Source: Tragulus kanchil (lineage: Eukaryota; Chordata; Mammalia; Artiodactyla; Tragulidae). From it: a stretch of DNA of 64,000 bases. The stretch is taken from assembly GCA_022376925.1 (NCBI GenBank), contig JAIOJX010000027.1, positions 19,051,471 to 19,115,470 on the forward strand, written 5' to 3'. The translations under genes were made by a program, and so were the position numbers. The notes under the pieces were generated by a model. The model ran no database searches. It was not told the origin of the DNA and was given only the letters and a program-made list of their open reading frames with translations. This document shows, piece after piece, positions 1 through 11,626 of the stretch (position 1 is the stretch's first letter; every line of letters starts with the position of its first letter).

Positions 1-695
1 CATAGTCTGTCAGTGACTCATGGCACCATGTTCCCTTCTGGATGATGAACTATTGGGGTTGTGTGTTAGAAGCAGCTCTTGACAGGCGGGAACCAGGAGA
101 CCTAAGCTTGCCTGCTGTTCTGCTATCATTAGCTGGGTGCACTTCAACAAGCGGCTGGTTCTCACTGGGTCACAGCTCCTTGGTCTGTAAAGAGAAGTGG
201 TTGGAAGAACGTGCCTGGCACTGTGTCTATTCTAATTCTTTGTCTGTCTGGACAGGTTCAGATGTGGTCCATCCAGTACGGTATGAATTCTGGGCTAAAG
301 ACCGGACACCACTGGAAGGAGCATCACGGACTCAAATGTGAGGTTCTGTCTTTGTGCAAAAGTTACTTCCCAAGGAGGCGACAACATGAGAATCTTCTCT
401 GCCAACTGATTTTTATGAAAAGTGCTCCCTTCAGCTTTTAATCTCACATTTCAAAAAATGCACCTGTAAACCCACAAGAAGAAGTATCTGAAACGTACAT
501 AGACCCATATTGTGAATCAGAGCACAGGGATGACCTCCCTGTGGACGCTATCGAATGACATCTCCGCCTGTCGGCTTCGGGGGTCTCCCCACTGCGCCCA
601 CGCCAGGCCTCAGCCGAGGGGGCTGCTCTGTGCACAACGGGACCTCACTGTCACATCCAGGCTGTCTCACCTGAAGGGACAGATTGGCACATGAA

Positions 696-823
696 CCTCC
701 CTGTTACACATGACTGGATCTCCCCGTTACACACGACTGGACCACGCGACTGGACCTCCCCATTACACGCGACTGGACCATGTGACTGGACCTCTCCGTT
801 ACACACGAACCTCCCTGTTACAC
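696..823. repeat. Degenerate minisatellite
   Basis: The core 'CCTCCCTGTTACACATGACTGG' style motif recurs about five times in 128 bp, with start points near 696, 720, 755, 791 and 808. The longest units are about 35 bp and the shorter ones lack the second 'gactgga' half. Unit decay (cccgttacac, cccattacac, tccgttacac) points to an old tandem array, not a sequencing error. It lies directly upstream of an antisense Bov-tA SINE. Confidence 0.75.
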
Positions 824-834
824 CATTTGATGCC

Positions 835-1045
835 GTTACTCAGGTTGCTTCAGTCACGTCTGACTCTTTGTGATCCCACAGACTGTAGCCCGCCAGGCTC
901 CCCTGTCCATGGGATATCCCAGGCAAGAATACATGGTGTAGGCGTGCCATTTTCTTTTCCCAGAGGTCTTATCAACCCAGGGATCGAACCAATGTCTCCA
1001 GCATTGCAGGCAGATTCTTTACCACCGCGCCACCCCCTGGGAAGC
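835..1045 (-). mobile_element. Bov-tA SINE, antisense
   Basis: Read on the minus strand this is the ruminant tRNA-derived SINE. The tRNA-like head ends at 1045 (the reverse complement of 'gcttccc'), followed by the B-box-like stretch 'gggatcgaacc' near 981. The BovA body contains 'gtccatggg' and 'caggcaagaatac'. It is near full length, about 210 bp. Divergence is moderate, so it is a fossil insertion. Family assignment is from recalled consensus features. Confidence 0.9.
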
Positions 1046-1637
1046 AGATTAAGTTCAGCATCACTGGGAATCCAATGCTATGGAGCAAATTGACATAGTC
1101 TGTCAGTGACTCATGGCACCATGTTCCCTTCTGGATGATGAACTATTGGGGTTGTGTGTTAGAAGCAGCTCTTGACAGGCGGGAACCAGGAGACCTAAGC
1201 TTGCCTGCTGTTCTGCTATCATTAGCTGGGTGCACTTCAACAAGCGGCTGGTTCTCACTGGGTCACAGCTCCTTGGTCTGTAAAGAGAAGTGGTTGGAAG
1301 AACGTGCCTGGCACTGTGTCTATTCTAATTCTTTGTCTGTCTGGACAGGTTCAGATGTGGTCCATCCAGTACGGTATGAATTCTGGGCTAAAGACCGGAC
1401 ACCACTGGAAGGAGCATCACGGACTCAAATGTGAGGTTCTGTCTTTGTGCAAAAGTTACTTCCCAAGGAGGCGACAACATGAGAATCTTCTCTGCCAACT
1501 GATTTTTATGAAAAGTGCTCCCTTCAATTGAAAATGGAAGTGACGATGGGTAAGGCTAATCAGACTGAGCGTGCCTTCAGACCTTCGAGTCACACAGGAT
1601 GCGAGCTTCCGTGGGCTCAGGAGAGGCATCTACATTG

Positions 1638-1866
1638 CCTGTCTCTCTCTCCCTCAGCCTGTCTCTCTTTGTCTCTTTCTCCCTCTTTCTGTGTCTTTCT
1701 GTCTCTCTGTGTATATCTCTCTTCCTATCTCTGTCTCTCTGTTTCTATCTCACCCTCTCTCTCTGCTGTGTCTTTCTCTGCCCCCACTTTCTGCTGTCTC
1801 TCTGTCTTTCCCTCTCTCCCTCTCCCTGTCTCCCTCTGTCTCTGTTCCTCTCTCTCTCTCACGCAC
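1638..1866. repeat. CT-rich polypyrimidine tract
   Basis: About 230 bp of almost pure pyrimidine on the plus strand, made of interleaved 'ctct', 'tctg' and 'ctgtctct' words, ending in a short CA run. It gives long artificial open frames in all three plus frames (Leu/Ser-rich). None should be taken as a gene. Such tracts are typical simple repeats in mammals and can adopt triplex (H-DNA) conformations. Confidence 0.9.
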
Positions 1867-2817
1867 ACATACACCCCATCCTCTTCTCTGACTGTGCGTG
1901 GGGACTGGCCAAGGGTCTCCCACACTAAATGTACAGTGCCCATGACACAGCTCACAGTACCTAGAGAAGACAGACCAACTGCTGTGCGGTGGCCAGAAGG
2001 GGGGCTGAGCAGGAAAAGGCTGACTTCACGAGGAAGCTGCTCCCCAAGAAAGCAAAAAGAAAACATAACTGCCCCCTCTCTGTTTTCTGGTCTCCCTTGG
2101 TTGGAAGAGAACCACAGGCTCCTCGTTTTTACTGTTTGGTTTTGTGGTCTTATTGAGGGCTAATGTGACGACAGACAATAATGGTTCTGGGGCCTCCCAT
2201 TTTGAAAATTCTTTACTGTTTTCCTTTATCCTCCTTACCATGATATAGTTGTGGGTGCAGGGTCAAAAGGATTCCTTCTCGAAGCTGGTCCACCTGTCTG
2301 AACCTCTCCCAGGGCAATAGAGACTCTAACTGGAAAGGCCACAGTGGGAAGCTCTTTCCCAGGTCAGAAAGACAAGCAGGAAATGCAATACTTCCTGGGA
2401 CTTCAGTGTCTGTGGAAAGAATGATGCTTTTATGGATTAAAAAAAAAAATTAAAATAAATCGTGAGTTGAAAACGCATCTCCACCAGGGCAAGGTGGCTC
2501 CTCTGTCAGGGGCTGTGTGTTCCTGTCCATTGATCTGAGGTCAGGGGCTGATATCCTCCCATCAAAGGGCAAAGGGCATCACAAGATGGAATTTAAAACG
2601 TCTTTAAAGAGCACAGGGTCACTGGATCTTTGTTAACAGCTTCTGTTAGCAGGGCTGCCAACGTGCGCCCCGCGCTTCTGCAAGGGCAGCCAGAGCTGAC
2701 GACGGACAGCTGGAGCGCGTGATGACGCGCCCGACAGGCAACTGCCCGTTGCAGCAGGACTTCCGAAGGGACGAAAGGAGCGAAAAGGCACTGAGTCTCC
2801 TCATTTCATATCCTTTT
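1867..2817. other. Repeat-poor sequence, nothing recognised
   Basis: No SINE, LINE or exon-like structure recognised. The only simple feature is an A-rich run at 2439-2458. The 2655-2780 stretch is GC-richer with scattered CpG but is too small to call an island. Confidence 0.5.
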
Positions 2818-3018
2818 CTTGTGCTTAGTCGTTCAGTTATGTCCAACTCTCTGAGATCCCAGGGACTGTGGCCCAGCAGGTTCCTCTGTCCATGGGAATT
2901 CTCGAGGCAAAAATACTGGAGTGGGTTTCCATTTCCTTCCCCAGGGGGTCTTCCTGACCCAGGGATCAAACCCGTGTCTGCTTCTTGGCAGGCAGGCTCT
3001 TTACCACTGAGCCACCTT
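2818..3018 (-). mobile_element. Bov-tA SINE, antisense
   Basis: Antisense copy running from 'gtgcttagtcgttcagt' to 'taccactgagccacc'. The diagnostic BovA body words 'gtccatggga', 'aatactggagtgggt' and 'ccatttccttcc' are present in order. About 200 bp, near full length. Confidence 0.92.
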
Positions 3019-3369
3019 TTTCTCGAAACTAATGAGTCGCTGCAGCTCCTGCCTGCTGATCATGATTATAAAGCTGTCGCCACCAAATTGCCAAGTTTAT
3101 GTCTGGTTGAAACTTTCTCTGTAATTTGACATATGGAGAAAAACTCTAAAGCAATAGGCAGATGAAGAAAGCAGAGAGGAAGGTTAAGTGCTTGTCTAAG
3201 TAGTTAATGGAAGAAGAGACTTCCAACCTGTCCTGCCTCACTGGAAAGCAAAATCGTTAAAATAATCATCAGGAGTGTCAGACTGGCGGATGGGATTAAC
3301 GGATCAGGTGTGCTCTTCAGTCAGAGTAGACACAGGCAAAGCACAGAGAATGCTGAGGTCAGTGAAATA

Positions 3370-3640
3370 CTTTGCAATATTATGATGATGGGTATGTGAC
3401 TACATATTTGTCCAAACCCAGGGAAGGCAGCGCATCGCGAGTGAACTCTAGGTAGGCATAGACTTTGACTGATTGCGATGGGGCCATGCAGGTTCACCAG
3501 ACGTAACAACTGGATCACCGGGTGAGGATGTGGGTGACGGGGGTTCATGCATGACTGTGAGGGATGTGTGGGGAAGCGCTACACCTTCCTGTCTATTTTA
3601 CTTTGAGCTGGAAACTGCTATAAAAAAATAAAGTTCAAAA
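3370..3640 (+). mobile_element. Old L1 (L1M-type) 3' end
   Basis: Resembles the 3' untranslated end of ancient mammalian L1s. It has a 'gtatgtgactacatatttgtc' style segment, then 'gaggatgtgggtgacggggg', then a terminal 'gaaactgctataaaaaaataaag' style segment. Heavily diverged and truncated at its 5' side. Subfamily cannot be fixed by eye. Confidence 0.65.
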
Positions 3641-3698
3641 AATTTTTAAAGAATCAGATTATCTGTGTCATTTAGGTTCCCGGATATTTAGAAAGAGG

Positions 3699-4263
3699 TT
3701 CTTAGGCTCCAAAATCACTGTGGATGGTGATTGCAGCCCTGAAACTCAAAGATGCTTGCTCCTTGGAGGGAAAGCTATGACACAATAAGCAGAGACCTCA
3801 CTTTGCCGGCAAAGGTCAGACAGTCAAAGCCATGGTGTCCCCAGGAGTCATGCACGGATGGGAGAGCTGCACCACGAAGGAGGCTGCGTGCTGAGGAACT
3901 GATGCTTTCACACTGTGATGCTGGAGAGGACTCCTGAGAGTCCCTTGGACAGCAAGGAGACCAAGCCAGTCAATCCTAAGGGAAATCAACCCTAAATATT
4001 CTTTGGAAGAACTCATGCTGAAGCTGAGTCTCCAATACTTGGGCCACCCGATATGAAGAGCTGACTCACTGGAAAAGACCCTGACACTGGGAAAGACTGA
4101 AGGCAAAAGGAGAAGGGGCAGCAGATGATGAGGTGGTTAGATAACATCACTAACTCAGTGGACACGAATTTGAGCAAACGCTGGGACCTAGTGGAGGAGA
4201 AGGAAGCCTGGTGTGCTGCAGGCCATGGGGCTGCAAAGAGTCAGATGGCTGAGTGAATGAACA
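3699..4263 (+). mobile_element. BovB (RTE) LINE 3' fragment
   Basis: The 3' part of the ruminant BovB LINE in sense orientation. It covers the decayed C-terminal reverse-transcriptase coding region ('gatgcttgctccttgg', 'ttggacagcaaggagacc', 'gctgactcactgg') and the 3' tail ending 'ggctgcaaagagtcagatgg'. Frameshifts and stops mean no functional protein. The tail resembles BovA SINE bodies, as expected because BovA derives from the BovB end. Confidence 0.93.
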
Positions 4264-4540
4264 AAAGGAGACCATCTTGTGGACCTCTGTGTACATCTTG
4301 GGTGTACACTGGCCAATCAAAATAGAGACTTCAGACTGTGGAGGGGAAAAGCTGTCGGATGATACATCGACAAGTACCACATTAACTTAAGTCACAAGGA
4401 AAAAGAACTAAGTCCTTCAGTAAGCTTTTGCCTAAGTGAACATAGCCTTTTCATCAACAATGCAAAGAAAATACCTTTCCATTTTAAGAAAGAGTATACT
4501 CATTTCTGACATTTATTTACACTTAAAAACATCCAACTCA

Positions 4541-4893
4541 GGCTTCCCTGGTAGTTCAGTGATAAAGAATTTTCCTGCCAATGCAGGAGACACAGGTTGG
4601 ATCCCTGCTCTAGGAAGATCCCACAGGCTACAGAGCAACTAAGCCCGTGAGCCACAACTGTGGAGTCTGTGCTCTAGAGCCTCAGAGCCGCAACTCATGT
4701 GTCACAACGACTGAAGCCCCTGTGCCCTAGAGCCCAAGTTCCAACCCAAGAGAAGCCCAAGAGAAGTCACTACAACAAGAAGCCTGCTGACCTCAACCAG
4801 AGATGAGCCCCCACTCCCTGCAACTAGAGAAAGGCCTATGGCAGTAGTGAAGACCCAGAATAGCCAAAAATAAATAAATAAATAATAATTTTT
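4541..4893 (+). mobile_element. CHR-2-type tRNA SINE, long form
   Basis: Starts with 'ggcttccctggtagttcagtg' (tRNA-like head) and has 'gttggatccctgctc' at the B-box position. It continues into the non-BovA body with 'gagccacaac' and 'ctctagagcc', and ends in 'gaagacccagaatagccaaaa' plus an (AAAT)n tail at 4868-4886. About 350 bp. The body differs from BovA after the tRNA head, so this is a separate cetartiodactyl tRNA-SINE lineage. Confidence 0.85.
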
Positions 4894-6237
4894 AAAAAAA
4901 ACCCAAGACCTGAAGTGGCTTAAATGACAGAAACTTGTTAAAAACAAAAATCCAGCTCAGTTTGACAAATTCATTGGGAATCTGCTATGTATCTGGTATG
5001 TATACAGTCTGTAGGTACCAGAATTCAAAGATGAATGGAGACTTGTCCTCGAAGAAGGTTTCCTCTTCTATGAATGCCAACTGTATTGTTCTAATTATTC
5101 TTCTGCCTCTTTTCACAAAGAGAGCCCTTACTGAACAGGAACATCACAGGATCACATGGGAGATGGATTTACTTTTCTCCTTGGAAATTAAAGAAGTAGG
5201 GTTACAGAGGGGGAAAGGCATATTTTCTCTGTTTTCCTGCCCCTGGAAATGTTTTTGCATCTTTGCTGAAAAAAGGTTTAAGCACCATATACCCTAAACA
5301 AGGTAAACGCATATGGGCATGGTCAGCCGTTGAGTACGTGCGACCAGAAGCAGAGAGTGTCAACGAAAGACAAATGTATCGCTTGAACATACATGGCAGG
5401 GAAAAAGGTGGAGAACTCCACCTCTAATCTACTGTCGATATGATTTCCAAGTTCATCTGGTGCCTGGTTAACGAAATCCAACCGTGGCCCGTTGGAGACG
5501 TAATTAGGTGGGAGGCGGAAGAAAGCTTGTAATTTATGCCTGTACCTAGCCCGGGTTGGCTTCCAAGAGACCTGCCCCTTCCCCCAGCCTCTCTTTGGAC
5601 CACGCCAGCTCAGCTCACGCCCCAGTCAGACTGGAAGTACGAGCTCCACTGGAAGCATGGTTTATGGATAATGTATCTATAATGGACCCTCCACTCAAAA
5701 CCAATAGAGCAGTAGCACAAGCCATCAGCAATCAGTCCATAAAGTCTGCAGTTACTTTCTCTTTTTTTTTTTTTTCTCTTACAGGGGGCAGGAAGCTAAT
5801 GGATTTGAAATTGCAGAAGCGGACCACAGACCTTTTTAATAAATGAAAATAAAATGGAGCCTCGGGTATATGTTGATCTGTAGAACCGGGAGTCCCCGAG
5901 TCCTGCCACTGTTTCCCCTCAGGGCCGATTCCTAGCCTAAACCACCCAGCATTTATAGCTGATAAGTGTCTACTGAGGGGTAATAAAATACAGTGTGTGT
6001 AGTTGTAGAGAATGTAACTTATCACTTTCATCAAAAGCCCCCTGAAAATGTGTTTATCTAAAAGGCTTGTATGTTTGTGTATATTTCAAATATCTCTGCC
6101 GCTGGACTGAGCTCCTTGGGCACTGAAAGCCATTCCTTGAAAAGGCCTCTTTGGAAACTGTTTAGCTGTGGGTTCATGGTTATATTTCCTTGGATTGGAG
6201 ACATCCTCCAGGTTACAGAATTCATACAAATATATAC
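4894..6237. other. Repeat-poor sequence with one splice-acceptor-like site
   Basis: No repeats recognised. The one notable site is a pyrimidine run and AG at 5761-5784, followed by two AATAAA signals (see separate entry). Otherwise nothing is seen. Confidence 0.45.
5755..5870 (+). promoter_or_regulatory. Possible 3' splice site and terminal exon with poly(A) signals
   Basis: A long pyrimidine tract (5757-5780) ends in 'ttacag' with the AG at 5783-5784. About 55 bp later come two AATAAA hexamers at 5838-5843 and 5848-5853. This layout would suit a short 3'-terminal exon of a noncoding RNA. It is equally compatible with chance in AT-rich DNA. No upstream donor or exon was identified. Confidence 0.2.
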
Positions 6238-6266
6238 ATACACACACACACACACACACACATATA
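6238..6266. repeat. (CA)n microsatellite
   Basis: About 12 uninterrupted CA units flanked by 'tatata' on both sides. Single copy in this window. Confidence 0.9.
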
Positions 6267-6580
6267 TAAATGAGACATTGACTCTTGCCCAATTTTATTT
6301 TCTCACTAAATCACAGTCAAGATTTAAAGCCCAATTCATAAAGAAGGAAAAAAATGTATGCGGGTGTGAGGTGATTTTTAACTCTGGCACAACCGATGCT
6401 GTGCAGTCTCCATCTAGGCAACTGCCTGGTAGTGGGGGAGAAAAAGCTTGAGATGTTGAGAAAATCTTTAGGACGCTCCGGTAATAGCTGTGGGATGTGA
6501 GCACATGTCACTGTGCAAAAATACCTGTGCTGCAGGTGGCTGATGTCTGGGGCATGGACGGTCTTCTCTGAAAATGATGT

Positions 6581-6639
6581 CTCTTGCCTCTCCTGCACTG
6601 ATAGGTGGATTCTGTACCACTTTGCCACCTGGGAAGCCC
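6581..6639 (-). mobile_element. Bov-tA tRNA-head fragment, antisense
   Basis: Only about 60 bp remain: 'ctcctgcactgataggtgg', then 'gtaccactttgccacctgg', then 'gaagccc'. These match the tRNA-derived head of Bov-tA read in reverse. The BovA body is missing. Confidence 0.7.
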
Positions 6640-7022
6640 ATTTATACAACAATGCATGGAAAACGATGCAAAACGTGAGATTATCCATGGTTCAGAAGAG
6701 AGGCTGTCTAATTCGTCTCCAGATGCCTAATGTCAGATGATTGGGCTATCTACGGAGCATCTGTTATGTCCCCGTGACAGTTTTATGCATGGATTTTGAT
6801 GCAGTCTTGGGGGAAAGCCCTGATCGTGAAAGTTTCCAGACAATCACGGGGCTTGCATGCAGCTGTGCTCCTCTGACATCCAACTTTAGTGGCAGTTTAT
6901 TCTGGATTCTCCCTGTCTTGAGAGAGTTCGGAAAACTCACTCCTCTGGCTAATACGATGGCTTCTTCTGGGCTGAACCAACCTAAGACTCCAGGGATGCG
7001 GGTCTGCTGGCGGCACACGAGG
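6640..7022. other. Unique sequence, nothing recognised
   Basis: No repeat family or exon recognised. Both strands show short overlapping open frames without any familiar domain. Confidence 0.45.
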
Positions 7023-9219
7023 CTTCTGATCTGAAAGGCTTTTCCTTTCGCTCACTTTGAGGAAAGATCTTGATGAGTGAGTGAGCTCTAGTCATGGTGC
7101 CGTTCTATTCGTGAAGAGCCCCTCTGGACAGAATGCAGCAATTACTGTTTTCAGCCTCAGCTTTGAGATTGGAAACGCCTTCCATCCAAATCCATGTATG
7201 AGACTCGAGCTTTCTGTTTGGAACCCTTTCCTCATTCACTGGATTTCAAGACATAGCGCTTATAAAACGACAAGTGGGCTCATCAGAAAGCTCAGAAAAT
7301 GGATCTTCCTCCAAACACTAAAGAACAAACCCTTGTGTAAAGAGCTTTCCCAACAGTATGATGCTAATAATTTTTAGTATTTTAGAAAATTCTGAGGAAA
7401 CCATATGTACTCCCTAGCTGAGCTTCGATGCCTCTCCTTTTCCTTCTCCCGTCCAGAGACCTTCCTCTGCCGCTCTGCACGGTCCTTCACTGTCTGTCTG
7501 AGCCATCCTGAACTTGGGTGCCCTAGAAAAATGCCTACCCATGCCAAGGACATTTCAAAGAAAAACAGGGCCCTGTTTTGATTCTACAGACAGTCTTACA
7601 ACTTATTTTATGGAGTCAAGCCAAGCCAAATGGAATTCATTTCAATAGCTGACAAATTACCAAAATAGCCCATATTATAAATTGTGTCTCCTGTAATACA
7701 TTGAGCTTCTTCCGAAAGAGGAAATAAGAGACGGATTCCATTTTAACCAGTTAGGATTTATCCAAAGACTTTTAATTTTAGAACCAGGCTGTTAAACAGA
7801 TTAAAAGTCTGAAGACCTCAACCGGGGTGGAGCGGACAGGAAGTCTCCGTCCTTTTGTATCCTGCTGAAGCACCTCTCATGGGGGCAGGGAGGGCTGAAA
7901 CCACCCCTATTTCTCTCCTTTAGGGATTCCCTCCACCCTGCAGGGACCCCGGCTTCCAGTCTGACTTCCTCTGACAGGCAGAGGGAGGAACAGCTGAAGT
8001 GAATTCAAAAGAGACCTCGCAGAAGCCTGTCTCAGGTAAGCCCAAGCGCCTGCTCTTAGCAACAAGCAGCCAGGTCCCGGGCTTTCTGCCACACGTGCTA
8101 GCTACCGGGGACTGCACCCTTCTGATCTGAAAGGCTTTTCCTTTCGCTCACTTTGAGGAAAGATCTTGATGAGTGAGTGAGCTCTAGTCATGGTGCCGTT
8201 CTATTCGTGAAGAGCCCTCTGGACAGAATGCAGCAATTACTGTTTTCAGCCTCAGCTTTGAGATTGGAAACGCCTTCCATCCAAATCCATGTATGAGACT
8301 CGAGCTTTCTGTTTGGAACCCTTTCCTCATTCACTGGATTTCAAGACATAGCGCTTATAAAACGACAAGTGGGCTCATCAGAAAGCTCAGAAAATGGATC
8401 TTCCTCCAAACACTAAAGAACAAACCCTTGTGTAAAGAGCTTTCCCAACAGTATGATGCTAATAATTTTTAGTATTTTAGAAAATTCTGAGGAAACCATA
8501 TGTACTCCCTAGCTGAGCTTCGATGCCTCTCCTTTTCCTTCTCCCGTCCAGAGACCTTCCTCTGCCGCTCTGCACGGTCCTTCACTGTCTGTCTGAGCCA
8601 TCCTGAACTTGGGTGCCCTAGAAAAATGCCTACCCATGCCAAGGACATTTCAAAGAAAAACAGGGCCCTGTTTTGATTCTACAGACAGTCTTACAACTTA
8701 TTTTTATGGAGTCAAGCCAAGCCAAATGGAATTCATTTCAATAGCTGACAAATTACCAAAATAGCCCATATTATAAATTGTGTCTCCTGTAATACATTGA
8801 GCTTCTTCCGAAAGAGGAAATAAGAGACGGATTCCATTTTAACCAGTTAGGATTTATCCAAAGACTTTTAATTTTAGAACCAGGCTGTTAAACAGATTAA
8901 AAGTCTGAAGACCTCAACCGGGGTGGAGCGGACAGGAAGTCTCCGTCCTTTTGTATCCTGCTGAAGCACCTCTCATGGGGGCAGGGAGGGGCTGAAACCA
9001 CCCCTATTTCTCTCCTTTAGGGATTCCCTCCACCCTGCAGGGACCCCGGCTTCCAGTCTGACTTCCTCTGACAGGCAGAGGGAGGAACAGCTGAAGTGAA
9101 TTCAAAAGAGACCTCGCAGAAGCCTGTCTCAGGTAAGCCCAAGCGCTCTGCTCTTAGCAACAAGCAGCCAGGTCCCGGGCTTTCTCTGCCACACGTGCTA
9201 GCTACCGGGGACTGCACCC
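7023..9219. repeat. Tandem ~1.1 kb duplication 2
   Basis: The left copy is 7023-8118 and the right copy 8119-9219, offset 1,096-1,097. Differences seen are short indels: an extra T near 8705, an extra G near 8990, and CT dinucleotides present only in the right copy near 9146 and 9186. They cluster near the left copy's downstream end. The original boundaries share 'cttct', and the junction is clean at 8119. The content is repeat-poor and unrecognised. Confidence 0.97.
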
Positions 9220-9414
9220 CTTCTCACTCTACTAACGCGTGACTCCTTGTGCTCACTCTCCCTCTCTCTCACACACACACTTCAGAGAGGATTGCTTTTC
9301 ATACGTATTTTTAGCTACGTTTTAAAAAATGCTCACTTCCTGGAAATCAACTGTTAATGGAATTCCCAACTCTGGTTATACTATTGATTTATAGGGCCTT
9401 GGCTGGCTGGATGT

Positions 9415-9635
9415 ACAGCTTTCCCGGAGAAAATGATCACGTCTGTGCTAATCACTTCCTGAATACGTTGACTTTCTGGCCAATCTCTAGCACTGAGTTG
9501 AGAGTCTCTCTCTTGGCTCCCAAGAGTTATATTTCACGACTTTCATGTTTTCTCTCTCCTCCACAGGCAAACCAGCTCGCTGCATCTACTTTTATCCTAA
9601 CAGGTGCTTTAAAGACATCTTGAGTGAAGATGTGA

Positions 9636-9667
<32 letters not shown>

Positions 9668-10747
9668 TAATGGATTTTATCTGTGAAATAAATGAATTTA
9701 TCCTTCTACGATAATTCTATCATAAACTTGGTCAAAATAGATGAATTTCTCTGTGACAGTTCATTTTACTCAGCATCAGCTTATTTAGATTCACAGTGAA
9801 ATGATCGATCATCTAATTAAATGCTTTTTGATTTGTTTTAAACCTGGGAGTCTCTTTTCCAAAATGGAAGTTTTTTAATATATTGGCATTTTTTCAGAAG
9901 CTACAGAAAGATACTCAAGTTGAAACTTAACCAGATGAGTCCTCTCTGCCTTCCTCCAGGTTCAGCTTATAAACCTCGAAGCGGGAGGTTTATCATGTGA
10001 TACAAATACCCACCTGCAAGAATACCTAGGCAGCAAAACTGTTCTGATCAATGACAGATACCTAAGTGTGTAAGTTCTTCTCTATCCTCAGAGGTGAAAC
10101 CAATATTTAGAAAATAACTTTTATTAAAGCACATATTGGCTGCCTGTTGAACGAATGAAATACATAAGCAGTGACCATGGCCATCCAAAAGCTTACCACT
10201 GAGTAAGAGAAATGCATATTGATGTAAACTGATTTAGTCAAGGTCATTGTGGTAGGAATTCCTACAATGAGAGTTTGGTGAGTCTCATGGGGAGTAAGTT
10301 CTTCCAGGATCCGCACCTTTGAACGTCGGCCAACAGACTCCAATACTGCCACCCAGCCTATCCCTGTGAGCTCTGCAATGTCTCAGCTCTCTTTCCTGTA
10401 CACACTCTTAACGTGTGCAACATTGTGCATGAAGGTTCTCTTAGGGGACAGGAGACGATGTTTTAGCAGAGGATCTGTCTAACCTAGTTGGACGGGACAA
10501 TTCTCAATTAAGTGTTTTCCCGGTAGACAGCTTTCCCGGAGAAAATGATCACGTCTGTGCTAATCACTTCCTGAATACGTTGACTTTCTGGCCAATCTCT
10601 AGCACTGAGTTGAGAGTCTCTCTCTTGGCTCCCAAGAGTTATATTTCACGACTTTCATGTTTTCTCTCTCCTCCACAGGCAAACCAGCTCGCTGCATCTA
10701 CTTTTATCCTAACAGGTGCTTTAAAGACATCTTGAGTGAAGATGTGA

Positions 10748-10779
<32 letters not shown>

Positions 10780-11626
10780 TAATGGATTTTATCTGTGAAA
10801 TAAATGAATTTATCCTTCTACGATAATTCTATCATAAACTTGGTCAAAATAGATGAATTTCTCTGTGACAGTTCATTTTACTCAGCATCAGCTTATTTAG
10901 ATTCACAGTGAAATGATCGATCATCTAATTAAATGCTTTTTGATTTGTTTTAAACCTGGGAGTCTCTTTTCCAAAATGGAAGTTTTTTAATATATTGGCA
11001 TTTTTTCAGAAGCTACAGAAAGATACTCAAGTTGAAACTTAACCAGATGAGTCCTCTCTGCCTTCCTCCAGGTTCAGCTTATAAACCTCGAAGCGGGAGG
11101 TTTATCATGTGATACAAATACCCACCTGCAAGAATACCTAGGCAGCAAAACTGTTCTGATCAATGACAGATACCTAAGTGTGTAAGTTCTTCTCTATCCT
11201 CAGAGGTGAAACCAATATTTAGAAAATAACTTTTATTAAAGCACATATTGGCTGCCTGTTGAACGAATGAAATACATAAGCAGTGACCATGGCCATCCAA
11301 AAGCTTACCACTGAGTAAGAGAAATGCATATTGATGTAAACTGATTTAGTCAAGGTCATTGTGGTAGGAATTCCTACAATGAGAGTTTGGTGAGTCTCAT
11401 GGGGAGTAAGTTCTTCCAGGATCCGCACCTTTGAACGTCGGCCAACAGACTCCAATACTGCCACCCAGCCTATCCCTGTGAGCTCTGCAATGTCTCAGCT
11501 CTCTTTCCTGTACACACTCTTAACGTGTGCAACATTGTGCATGAAGGTTCTCTTAGGGGACAGGAGACGATGTTTTAGCAGAGGATCTGTCTAACCTAGT
11601 TGGACGGGACAATTCTCAATTAAGTG
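9415..11626. repeat. Tandem ~1.1 kb duplication 3
   Basis: The left copy is 9415-10514 and the right copy 10527-11626, offset 1,112. I see no base difference, including the TG microsatellite length. Twelve extra bases (10515-10526, 'ttttcccggtag') sit at the junction. They look like a garbled version of the bases before 9415. The last 326 bp of the unit also take part in duplication 4 and so occur three times. Confidence 0.97.
9638..9664. repeat. (TG)n microsatellite
   Basis: A 27-bp pure TG run. Its twin at 10750-10776 in duplication 3 has exactly the same length. Confidence 0.9.

Larger units (their letters stand above)
1..1527. repeat. Tandem ~1.1 kb duplication 1 (left copy cut by window edge)
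   Basis: Positions 1-434 recur at 1094-1527 with an offset of 1,093 and no difference I could see. After 434 and 1527 the sequences diverge at once. By analogy with the other pairs, the junction is near 434. The right copy would then be about 435-1527, and most of the left copy would lie just before the window. The Bov-tA at 835 should therefore also have a twin upstream of position 1. There is no coding content; both copies carry the same chance open frame of about 99 codons. Confidence 0.9.

Noticed and set aside
1528..2163. Longest open frame in the window, 211 codons
   Set aside because: More than a third of it is the CT simple repeat. The Leu/Ser-rich product is a composition artefact and neighbouring frames are open for the same reason.
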